From Cytospora piceicola (Eukaryota; Ascomycota; Sordariomycetes; Diaporthales; Cytosporaceae): DNA of 64,000 bases. The position numbers and the translations under genes were made by a program. The stretch lies in NCBI GenBank assembly GCA_023375675.1, contig JALQBC010000023.1, positions 62,001 to 126,000 of the forward strand, read 5' to 3'. Below are positions 55,069 to 64,000 of the stretch, piece by piece. Below the pieces are notes generated by a model. That model had not been told where the DNA came from and made no database searches. It saw only the letters and a list, made by a program, of their open reading frames with translations. The number at the start of each line of letters is the position of its first letter. Positions within the stretch are counted from its first letter, which is position 1.

Positions 55069-56573
55069 ACCTTGGAAGTTATGAGGACCAGTTGCCTGGG
55101 GAATACTTGCGAGAGACGGAGTGATGAACAACAAAAAAGGAAAGGGAGTAATAATGGGAGGGGACAGACTCTAAATACCCATAGCGCACACAAAGTGCCT
55201 TTACATGTCTGCGGAGGATGTTATCAGGTTCGTTTGTGTTTGGCATTACTAGCGATGGCGTCGAGGGGTTTGTGAGATCGCCAAACAAAGCGTACACAGA
55301 GCCTTACCTTGAGGCTATACATACATTGCATTTGATGCGCAGTGCCCTGCTCTTTTCTCTACAGGTTCCATGGATGTTTTTACCTCGAGAGCAATAGTAT
55401 GCATAGAGTACTTACATCTCTGCGCAAAATATACCTGTAGCTCCCATGTCCCTCGCTATCAACGTTGGAATCTACTAGACGATGATGCGCATTATCCATC
55501 CTAGTTTTCCTGCCCATTACCTTCCTATGTGCCTCCTTTACGTACTTTAGGTAGTCAAGTGAATGCTTCGGGGTTAATATGCGGCGCGAGGCACCGACTC
55601 CGTTGTAGCCGGGGTATGTATAGTTTACGCGGAGTCGACCTGATTACGTATAAAAGGTCCAGGGCCTGGGTGATCCCGGGTGGCTGACAGCGGGGGACAC
55701 GCCAATGACCCAGTGACCTGGGAAAAACTGGGGACGTTACATATACAGACGCCTGGGGCAGTGGAAGCAATGCGACTCTGCTGCATGGCAGTAATACTGT
55801 GTAATAGGGGGGGTGTGGTGACCTGCAGTAGTAGCGTTAGGTATATCTAGGGCTACTAGGCTACCTAGAGCATCCATAGATGTCTTCTAAGCTCTGGAAC
55901 CGAAACGTTCCCTACAAGTACAATGTACAGTACCAATGAAGTAGGCAAGTACGGCTGACAGGGTACCAATGGTCCATCTGATTACGGAGCGGTAGCGCGC
56001 CTTCCCCACGCGACGGCCAGTGGAGTGGAGTTACGCTGCAGGTGCTATGTAATATTGAGAGATCGACGAACCACGAAGGCTCCATCCATCTCGAGCATCT
56101 CTCTCTTTGGCTTTGGCTCGTGGTGATCTCGTTTCTTCATCCACCCAGCATTATACCATCTCCATCCGTAACAAACACCATTGGGTGATTCATTCATTTT
56201 GTAATTGATGTTCTTGTATTTACGAGTCCTTGTATAGCTCACATTTGGTCGTAAAGACACATCAATCGCATGGCTGGAGTCGAGCTCTACCGCAATTCAC
56301 TTGGTTCCAGACACTCCGGGATGATCAGGAGCCCCCCAACCTGCCCAGCATCTTGTACTTCCATGTTCCCTAACAGCGAAACCTTCGAAGAACTGCAATA
56401 ACCGACTACTCGCGGCAGAGAATATCTCAGGTCCACCCGTACCGGCTCGGTCGCAGTTATCGCGGGTCTGGCACGTGCCTGGACTCCCCAGATACTCACC
56501 GAGGGTTGTTGGGCGAGACAAAGCTACCTCTCACTTTCGCTGGCCTCACCGGTACCGCCACTAACCAGGCGCG
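55069..56573. other. Intergenic, no gene seen
   Basis: 1.5 kb between tandem genes. It contains AT-richer sequence and a few CTAGG/CCTAG part-palindromes near 55848-55870, like those in the 26-27 kb cluster. No frame recognised. Confidence 0.5.
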
Positions 56574-59500
56574 ATGGCTAAGAAGGCGCGCCAAAGAATC
56601 AGCTATGGTATGAGAATACCTTCTCGACCCCGTTTCTGGCTCTTATAGCGACTGCGATCCATCACGAATGCGAGCAGTATGAGGGCATGCGACCGGTCCA
56701 CCATGCTACGTCGTTGTGACTAACATGCCGTGCTCTCCTGTATAGTCCTCGAACGAGCTGATAAGCAAGTCGGAGGCCATAAACTCGGCGTCAATGGCCT
56801 TGCTATTGACCGCGACCAGTCCATACTGTAAGCTTCGCCCATCCGCGCCCATGGCTCTCCGGACATTCCATCCCAGCGTGCTATGTGTCTCGTAACTCCT
56901 GCTAACTTGCCTGTTCCTGGCATACAGATACTCGGGTGGCCGCGACGGTATAATATGTGCTTGGGATTTGAATCTCGATCTTACCACTAGAGCCTCCTCT
57001 TCGACGACCGACTCGACTTCGACCAACGCCGTCGCTAATCACAACAACACCACGAAGTTCCGTACACAAAGTCTCGCTCATACTAACTGGATTTGCGATA
57101 TTGCGCTGACGCAGAGCAACAATGCCGTGGTCAGCGCCTCACAGGACCAGCTTGTCAAGCTCTGGAGACCCCACGCAAGCCAGAACGAGGAGCCCTGCAA
57201 AATCGGAGAGCATGCCGACTACGTCAAGTGTGTCGCCTCACCAGGCCAGTCGGCCACATGGGTAGCGACTGGTGGTTTCGACCGCAAAGTATATCTCTGG
57301 GATCTCAATGGCGGCGGCAAGAAACTCGAGATCGATACAATGGGGGAGGAGGCACCAGAAAAGGGGTCTGTCTACTCGCTCAGCACAACAGAAAACATGT
57401 TGGCTTATGGTGGCCCCGAGTCCATCCTGCACCTCTGGGATCCCCGGGCAGGCAAGCGTATTACCAAGTTCCGCGGTCACACATCAAACATACGCTCCAT
57501 ACTGCTAAGCGCCGCAGGCGATATGGTCATGACGGCCAGTTCTGACCAGACGGTCAAGGTTTGGAGCGTCACGGCAGGTCGTTGCATGCATACTCTTACC
57601 ATGCATAACGACAGTGTCTGGTCTCTATACTCCGAGGACCCCGGGCTGAATGTCTTCTACAGTAGCGACCGCTCCGGCTTAGTCGTGAAGACCGACGTGC
57701 GTGGGACCATGGGAGAAATGGACGACGGCCTGTGTCTCGCGGTTGCACAAGAACACGACATGGTATACCGAGTTGTTGCTTCCGGTGATCATATCTGGAC
57801 GGCAACCCAAAGATCGTCTATAAATAGGTGGCGTAACATTGACACTGGCACCGACTTTCAACTCCCTGATCCATTCAAGTCACACCGTGCTTCTATTGGC
57901 AGCAACTTGGCCCCCTCAACGCCGGCACCAGTGGTCAGCGACAGGCGGAAGGAGATTCCTGCCAGATCTATCCTGAGAATCTCGAACACCGCGAGGTTTC
58001 CTGCGCCCGAGATAGCACCCGGATCAGAAACTGACACGGAGGCTAGCGAGCCAACCATCAATGTCATAGAGCCGATACAGCATGTACCAGAAGAGACCAT
58101 TGAGGGACAATTCGGTCTCGTCAAGCATCGACTCTTGGCTGACAAGCGACGAGTGCTCACTCTAGACACAGCCGGTGACGTTCTCATGTGGGATCTGATA
58201 CAGGTGAGACAGGTGCCGTTGGAGTAGTCGGTCAATACTAACGAACAAATCTGCAGTGCAAACCAATCCAGAGCTTTGGCAAGAAACACCTTGAGGATGT
58301 CGAGCCGATTGTTAACACGCTTGAAAATGTGTCACCATGGTGCTCCGTCGACACCAGCTCTGGTAACCTCACAGTTGTGCTGGAACCATTCAACTGTTTT
58401 GATGCAGAACTGTATGCCGATGAACTCGTTCTGGACAAGCCTGTCGAATTCAGGGAAGATCAAAGAAGTGAGGATTAACCATCAACCTGCGAAGCCTGGC
58501 TGCACTTTGCTGACAATTGCTACAAGTAAACCATGGAAAATGGGTATTGAGATACCTCTTCTCCAAGTTGATAGACGAGGAGATCAAGCGCGACGAGGCC
58601 CATCGCCAGAGGCTAAATGAGACGGTAGAAAAGCGCAAATCTGTGGCACATACAAAACCTCCAATTAGTATTACGATACCCGCTTCCAAGTGGGAGCAAG
58701 CTGTCGGCTCACCGTTGACGCCCAGGGCCAACGGTTCTGGATATGCGCCAATGACGCCCACCATGGGCATAGCACTTGCCACTCCTGGACTTACTGGATT
58801 AAAGGAAGAGACGAACCCACTTGACAAAAAGACATCTCAAGCTAGCCGACCGTCTCAGGACAAGGATGACTACTTCAACAATGCCATCAGATCTGCTGAT
58901 GTGAACCAGAAGTCGGCCACAACTCCAGCCGATCAATCTGATGATAACGCAGCTAAGGTTGAGAATGGGAAAGACAAGGAGAAGGATAAAGACAAGGATA
59001 AAGGGGACCCGAAGTCTCCAAGCACGGCATTCGGAAAGAAGTTCCGGATGGGCATGTCCTTCGGAACCAAAAAGCTTGGCCGTTCGGCTTCATCGACTGC
59101 CATAGAGAAGCCGACGGTCGCAGAGGAGAAGACGGCAGAATCCGAATCGTCATCAAACCATGAGCCGGAGAAGGAGTTTGACGATAACCTTCTCGGCGTC
59201 ATCCAGAAAATACAAGACGAATACGAGAAGCAGCTGGCAGACAGCCCACACAAGAGTATCGAGACCAAGATTGTTCCCAGCCTCCCCAATGAGACACCGG
59301 TACTCAAGCTGCCACCAGGGACCAAGGTCATCATCCAGGAGGAGACGTCAGGAGGTAGCGCAGAGTTGTACCGTGGGACAGTCGAGACTGTCGGGGCCGA
59401 TGCGGACATCATTGAGAAATGCGCGCCGCAGTGGCTTGGCGATGTGCTGCTTCTCAACACAATCCCACAGAAGGATCCAGTCAAGGTCTCTTTTGTGCTG

Positions 59501-59988
59501 AATCCTTGGCCAGAGTCCGGGCTTCCTAGCCTTGCCTCTACCGACGGGAACAATCGGTTGAACGCAAACAAGATGCTTCGTGTCAAGAAGATACTGGCGT
59601 ATGTGGCTGAGAGGATCGACCCGTCACTGGAGGAGGCGGAGAACAGCCCGGAGAAGGACCCTAATGCACTGAAACCAGAGGAATACTTGGAGCTCTACTG
59701 CAACGAGCAGGTAAGGGTGCTCACCAGTCTTGGTGTGAAGCTTGGAATCCCGTGCTAACACATATCTAGCTGCTGCCCATCGACATGACCCTTGCGACTC
59801 TACGTGCCTATATATGGAAGGGCGGTAACGACGTCGTTCTGCATTACAAGGCCAACGGAAAGAAGGACATTCCGCTGTCGCTCCCCGAGACTCCGGTGAT
59901 TCTTGAGCGGGATGCTTCGGCTACTGGTCCTGCTGCTGCCGGCGAGGGACTTGACGCAGGTGGGCCAACCACTGCGGTGGCGGCGTAG
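56574..59988 (+). CDS. DUF1: WDR48/UAF1-type WD40 cofactor of deubiquitinases (Duf1/Bun107)
   Basis: Join 56574-56607, 56746-56827, 56928-58203, 58257-58467, 58527-59710, 59770-59988 gives 1001 residues. Family members bind and activate USP/Ubp deubiquitinases (Ubp9 in yeasts). The first two short exons supply [47 protein letters not shown], the start of the propeller. Further repeats include [40 protein letters not shown] and [12 protein letters not shown]. Then [21 protein letters not shown] opens the C-terminal region with a Lys/Asp-rich disordered part and a DUF3337 domain ([77 protein letters not shown]). All six exon joins keep phase and restore family sequence. Confidence 0.93.
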
Positions 59989-60605
59989 GTTCGCGGTCAT
60001 CTTTGGAAGTGTTTCAAGCGTTGATGGTTCTGTGCGGCGTCAGGAATGGTATCTGGAAAATGCAGTTGGTGTTCACAAAGGCCATTTCTTGCTGATCTAT
60101 TCTTTTCCGACTTGTCCTTCGGACAATCTTACAGGACCTTGTGGTCGAGTTCGTGTATTATGTACATAGCGGAATGACACCTCGGGATATCTGACTCGAG
60201 AATTTAATGCAGATGCACCTGAGTTGTTGGCCTTGTTTGTATAGTGTGTTTGGCCGTGTAGATGATTCAGCTGGGGTAAGCTGGCCTCGTTCGTCTCCAG
60301 GAGGTGTCCTCCTGGCTCGGCAGAGGAAGGCTGGACGTTATCCGGGGAAGGCCTTCCAGAGGACGGGCGGCATGCCCGAGGGACCCAATCCACCATGGGG
60401 TATGGGGTATGTAGGCTGCCTGCTGAAAAGCAGCAGACTGACTATACTGAGGCCGACCACGCGGAGGAAGTAGGCTGGTTGATGGCACTTGTTCAATCAC
60501 ACCCTCAGCCGAGGAGAAGCAGCCCGCGGTCAACAAAGGCTGCCGCAAGATGCGAGGCACCCATGATCATGGAGAATCCCCCAATGCTAATGGCACTGAC
60601 GCGCA
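59989..60605. other. Convergent intergenic, DUF1 and PET8 3' ends
   Basis: 617 bp; nothing but expected 3' UTRs. Confidence 0.5.
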
Positions 60606-61547
60606 TCATGACAGATCCGCTGACTTGTTCGTCCTCCCTCTCTCGAGCGCATTCACCACCCACTGGTAGCTCCCCAGGAACACCGCGCCGCCGATGCTGA
60701 TCCACATGACCCGCGGGCCTATACCGGCGAAGAAGGGCCGGATCCCCTGCTGCTTTGCTATCCCCGTGACGACGTCCCAGAGCTTCCGCCTCTCGGAGCT
60801 GAGCATGACCCTCGTCTTGATCACGTCCAGCGGCGTCGTGACGGCGGCGGCCACGCCGCCGGCCAGGCTCCCGCACAGCGCGCTCTCCCCCGCCGAGACG
60901 GGCTCCGGGCCCGCGCCCGGGCCCGCGCCCTGCTGCCGGCGCCCCCGCGAGTACGACTTGAGGGCCTCCCAGAGGGGGAACTGGATGACGGTGAAGGGCA
61001 CCTCGCGCATGATGGTGATGCCCCAGCCGCGGTACAGCTCGCGCCAGACGCCGGCGAGCCCGACGGCGGCGCGGCGGTCCAGGATGGCGAGCAGCGAGGA
61101 CATGGACGACCCGCCGTGCTGGCCGGCCTGCGCGCGCTGCTTGACCACCTCGGTGGGCACGCGCACCGCGCACGCGGCCACCTCGCCCATGCTGGCGGCC
61201 AGCATGTGGTCCACGGCGCTGCCCCCGCCGGCGTTGCTCCCAGCAGAGGAGGAGGAGGAGGAGGAGGAGGAGGAGGAGGAGGGCGACCGCCCCGTCCGCG
61301 CCTCGGCCAGCGCGGTCTTGGCCGCCTCGTACGTGCAGAAGAAGAAGGCGGCGCCCGGGGCGGACCCCAGCGCCGCGGACCCGATGCCCCTGTATATGCC
61401 GCGGAAGCCGCCCGAGGCGAAGAAGCCCTCGGAGGACTGGAGGCGGGTCTTGAGGGTGTCGAGCGGGAAGAGGGTCAGGTCTACCGTCGTGCCGGCTATG
61501 CCGCCGGCGAGGAGGGCGGTTGTGAAGGGGGGGTTTGGGGAGGACAT
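60606..61547 (-). CDS. PET8: Mitochondrial S-adenosylmethionine carrier (Pet8)
   Basis: Single exon, 313 residues, ATG at 61547. It imports S-adenosylmethionine into the mitochondrial matrix. Three repeats show the carrier signatures FPLDTLKTRLQSSEGF, VPTEVVKQRAQ and TPLDVIKTRVM, with the SAM-carrier blocks GGIAGTTVDLTLFP, IYRGIGSAALGSAPGAAFFFCTYE, REVPFTVIQFPLWE and FFAGIGPRVMWISIGGAVFLGSYQ. Between helices 2 and 3 there is a run of about 14 Ser (GAG/CTC trinucleotide repeat at 61247-61280 on the plus strand), followed by Gly/Ala. A Gly/Pro-rich insert also precedes repeat 3. The gene is very GC-rich. Confidence 0.95.
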   Translation of the reverse strand: MSSPNPPFTTALLAGGIAGTTVDLTLFPLDTLKTRLQSSEGFFASGGFRGIYRGIGSAALGSAPGAAFFFCTYEAAKTALAEARTGRSPSSSSSSSSSSSSAGSNAGGGSAVDHMLAASMGEVAACAVRVPTEVVKQRAQAGQHGGSSMSSLLAILDRRAAVGLAGVWRELYRGWGITIMREVPFTVIQFPLWEALKSYSRGRRQQGAGPGAGPEPVSAGESALCGSLAGGVAAAVTTPLDVIKTRVMLSSERRKLWDVVTGIAKQQGIRPFFAGIGPRVMWISIGGAVFLGSYQWVVNALERGRTNKSADLS

Positions 61548-62147
61548 CCTTTTTGCTTGGTTCTCGTTCTCTGTGGGTGCTCTTTTTTTTCCCCTTCTCC
61601 TGTTGTTGTGCAGTCGAGGATGATGAGCTGGAGGGGCTGGCCGGTTCGAGGGGTCGCGGGCGGGTGAGTGAGCTATATATTGTGCGGCAGCATGTCGTTT
61701 GGTATTGGGAGCCCAATTGTGTGTTGGTGTTGAGGTTGGTGTCGGTGGTTATGGGCTATGATGGTTGACGAAGTTGGGAGTCTCCGAGTCGGCGCAGTGT
61801 AAAGCAGGCGTCATGAACCCTGTTCGCCGAGGCTCGGAGGCTGCAAGCTGCTGCAAGCTGCAAGCTGATGGCCCAAGCTCCTTTCAATTCAGGGGTGTTT
61901 TCTGGCTCTGTACTGCACACTGCCTATGCGCCAGGCACCAGGGACCCCGCCCTAGGCACTATAACCTAGCAGCCTAAGCTAAAAAGAAGCATTGCGTTCT
62001 TGAGGGCAACCGCAACCTGGACATCTACTTACCCACTAAGTACTTCGGAGCCTCACCATCCCTACTCAAAACATTGCAACCGACCCAATCTCAGTAGTCA
62101 AGTGAAGCCGAGATGCCCAGATATGTACCATCGCATGTGATGGAGAC
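61548..62147. other. Divergent intergenic, PET8 and TilS-like gene
   Basis: 600 bp with two promoters. It contains GGCTGCAAGCTGCTGCAAGCTGCAAGCTG, a 7-10 bp imperfect tandem repeat near 61838-61866, and CCTAGG-type motifs near 61950-61975. Confidence 0.5.
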
Positions 62148-64000
62148 ATGAACTCCATACCACAGGTGCTCCATCGCACTGCTAAGCCAGTATCTATTGC
62201 CGAGTTTGCCGATGCTGTGCAAGCAATATGTCGTCCTCGATATCCCGGCGCGAGGGGCCGCATCGAACGCCCGGTTGGTAAGTTACTGCTCGCCGTCTTG
62301 TTGACCTTCGTACGTCTATGTACCAGTATACTCACTCCTCCTTAGGCCTCGCTATTAGTGGAGGGGTAGACTCTATGGCCCTTGCCTATCTGTGCTCGCG
62401 CACACATCGTTACTACCACGGCATGAAGGTGGCTGATAATCCTGTTGCTTGTTATCAATGTATTGTCGTCGACCACCGCATGCGTGATGGAAGTGCCGAG
62501 GAGGCTGCCTCCGTCAAGAAGATTCTCACGGAACGCCTAGGCTTCAGGACCCACCAGCTGGCCGTCGCTTGGGGCAGTGTCTTGGAGGAGACCGGGTACT
62601 CACACCCCAAAGAGCTTCCCAACTTCGAGACCGTGGCTCGTCGCCAACGGTACCGCAGGATTGCAACACAGTTGGCACACAGCAAAATCGCCTCCTTGTT
62701 TCTTGCACACCACGAGGACGACCAGTACGAGACCGTGCTGATGAGGCTCATTTCAGGCCACAGCGCCGCCGGCCTGCTGGGCATGCGTGCCGCTACTGAC
62801 ATCCCAGAGAGTCACGACATCCACGGCGCTTATCAGAGTGGCATGGTTGATGACCAGGCCTCGAAATCCCCCATGATCAATTACCGCCCCACCAAGCATG
62901 ACTTGAGGTCGATCAAGGCCCAGATGATGGCCGACTTGGATCCCGAACTCGTGGCGAGGGAACTACTGCAGGGTACACGTGCCAGTGCATATCTCGAGGA
63001 CGAGTTGGACCAATATGTCCCCAAGACCAAGATGATGCTCCCCGCAGCCCCTCCTGAAGTAGAAGACGGCGGTTGTATGGTGTACCGGCCCTTGCTGGAG
63101 TTCAGCAAGGATAGACTTACTGCAACCTGTGAGGCCAACGGCATCCCATGGTTTGAGGATGCTACCAATCATGATGCAACCCTGACGCTAAGGAATGCCG
63201 TGAGACACATCAGCAAGAATTATATTCTGCCAGTGGCTCTCCAGAAGCCCGCGATATTAGACATGTCCCATCGCCTCCGAGAGCGGGCTCAGCTCGACGA
63301 GGGCGAGGTAATCAGGCTCTTGGGTAGAACGGTTGTCCGAGACTTTGAGTCTACCGCCGGAACAGTCGTCGTGCAACTACCATCTTTCAGCATTCCTCGG
63401 CTTTCGAGAGGGCAGAACAAGAACGTCCGGCGCGCAAAGCGCCTCGAGCACTATCGCTACATTGCCGCCCTGCTCCTCAAGAGGCTCATTGCCATCGTAA
63501 CACCAGAACTGCAGGGTCCCGCCGCAACAAACCTCCAGAACCAAGTCATCCGTCTCTTCCCCTCTCTAAATGATGACCCAACATCCTACCCAGAACACCC
63601 CAAGGCCTTCAATGTCTCCAACGTCCACTTTCACCCTGTACGGACGTCCTCCGACCCCGAGGCCACCATGAACTGGTACCTCACACGCGAGCCATATGTT
63701 TCGGGACGACCAGTCCCACTCTGCGAATTTTCCAGGCTCCCCCTGCGTCTACGCTGGCGCCGCCGCCCCGAAGCGTGGCGTTGGCCTCCCCCGAGGCCAT
63801 GGCAGCTGTGGGACGGCCGGTTCTGGACTCGCATCTCCAACCGCACCAACGTTCATGCCTCGATCGCGCCGTTTGACGCCAAATATGCCAAGGCCTTCCG
63901 AGACTCCCTCCCCGACGGTCGGGCACGCGATACACTTATGGCGCTGCTCAGACACCATGCCCCAGGGAAGGTCCGATACACATTACCCGCGGTGTACACC
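62148..64000 (+). CDS. tRNA(Ile)-lysidine synthetase (TilS/MesJ family), 3' end outside window
   Basis: Join 62148-62277, 62346-64000 and onward: about 595 residues inside the window, no stop reached. TilS enzymes convert C34 of tRNA-Ile(CAU) to lysidine so that it reads AUA. The ATP-binding PP-loop SGGVDSMALAYLCS (residues 48-61) is rebuilt by the 68-nt intron (GTAAGT...CTTAG). VDHRMRDGSAEEA and AHHEDDQYETVLMRLISGH follow, with the DDQxET signature, then VYRPLLEFSKDRL and IPWFEDATNHDATLTLRNAVR. In fungi the enzyme is expected to serve mitochondrial tRNA; the N-terminus shows no strong presequence, so localisation is inferred. The C-terminal part beyond residue ~330 is fungus-specific. Confidence 0.9.

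Noticed and set aside
60505..61716. 403-codon minus-strand frame over PET8
   Set aside because: Shadow frame; the +1-shifted frame has all carrier motifs.
1..64000. tRNA genes, rRNA, CRISPR arrays, complete transposons
   Set aside because: I looked for box A/B-like tRNA patterns, long inverted or direct terminal repeats and transposase or reverse transcriptase motifs and saw none; by-eye search cannot exclude degraded copies.

Overview
The window is nuclear DNA of a filamentous ascomycete (Pezizomycotina, most likely a Sordariomycete). Genes carry short introns (mostly about 50-120 nt) with GTRNGY-type donors and CTRAY-type branch points. HET-domain genes are present, and the best matches are fungal families (Dsc3, Ima1, Ama1, Aim19, fungal cyclin C). 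I assembled 24 protein-coding genes from open frames plus splice sites read in the sequence. Two are cut by the window edges. I saw no tRNA, rRNA, transposon or CRISPR array.

Layout. 1-6043: two heterokaryon-incompatibility (HET) genes flank a GC-rich kynurenine aminotransferase (BNA3-like). 7361-11463: an atypical Rho-like GTPase with a long disordered N-terminus, then Dsc3 of the Golgi DSC E3 ligase. 11847-19964: Mtr4 RNA helicase and COX8 (divergent), then a PPR protein and mitochondrial ribosomal protein mS23 (divergent). 20116-23927: Alg14 and the inner nuclear membrane protein Ima1 (divergent). 23928-28066: a 4.1-kb gene-poor stretch with small tandem repeats and many TACCTAGGTA-like palindromes. 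28067-36764: Siw14-like phosphatase, Aim19-like protein, ER J-protein and a CAAX-ending MINDY deubiquitinase. 38238-47565: cyclin C, the EF-hand mitochondrial carrier Sal1, and a single-pass DUF4097 protein. 48386-51252: an Ama1-type meiotic APC/C activator interrupted by two in-frame TAG codons. 52243-64000: Rab geranylgeranyltransferase alpha (Bet4), a small Cys-containing orphan, the WDR48/Duf1/Bun107 WD40 cofactor, the S-adenosylmethionine carrier Pet8, and the start of a TilS-type tRNA-Ile lysidine synthetase.

Many products act in mitochondria (BNA3 presequence form, COX8, PPR, mS23, Aim19, Sal1, Pet8, probably TilS). Others handle ubiquitin signalling (Dsc3, MINDY, Ama1, Duf1). There is no operon-like logic, but several divergent pairs share short promoters.

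The most striking observation is the AMA1 locus. Its frame is intact through C-box, WD40 propeller and C-terminal Ile-Arg, except for two TAG codons. One stands exactly where the family has a conserved Trp (TGG). Both lie in the loops of small predicted RNA hairpins, with U before the A. This is the signature expected for sexual-stage A-to-I mRNA editing (UAG to UGG) known from Fusarium and Neurospora. The competing explanation is decay by RIP-type transitions.
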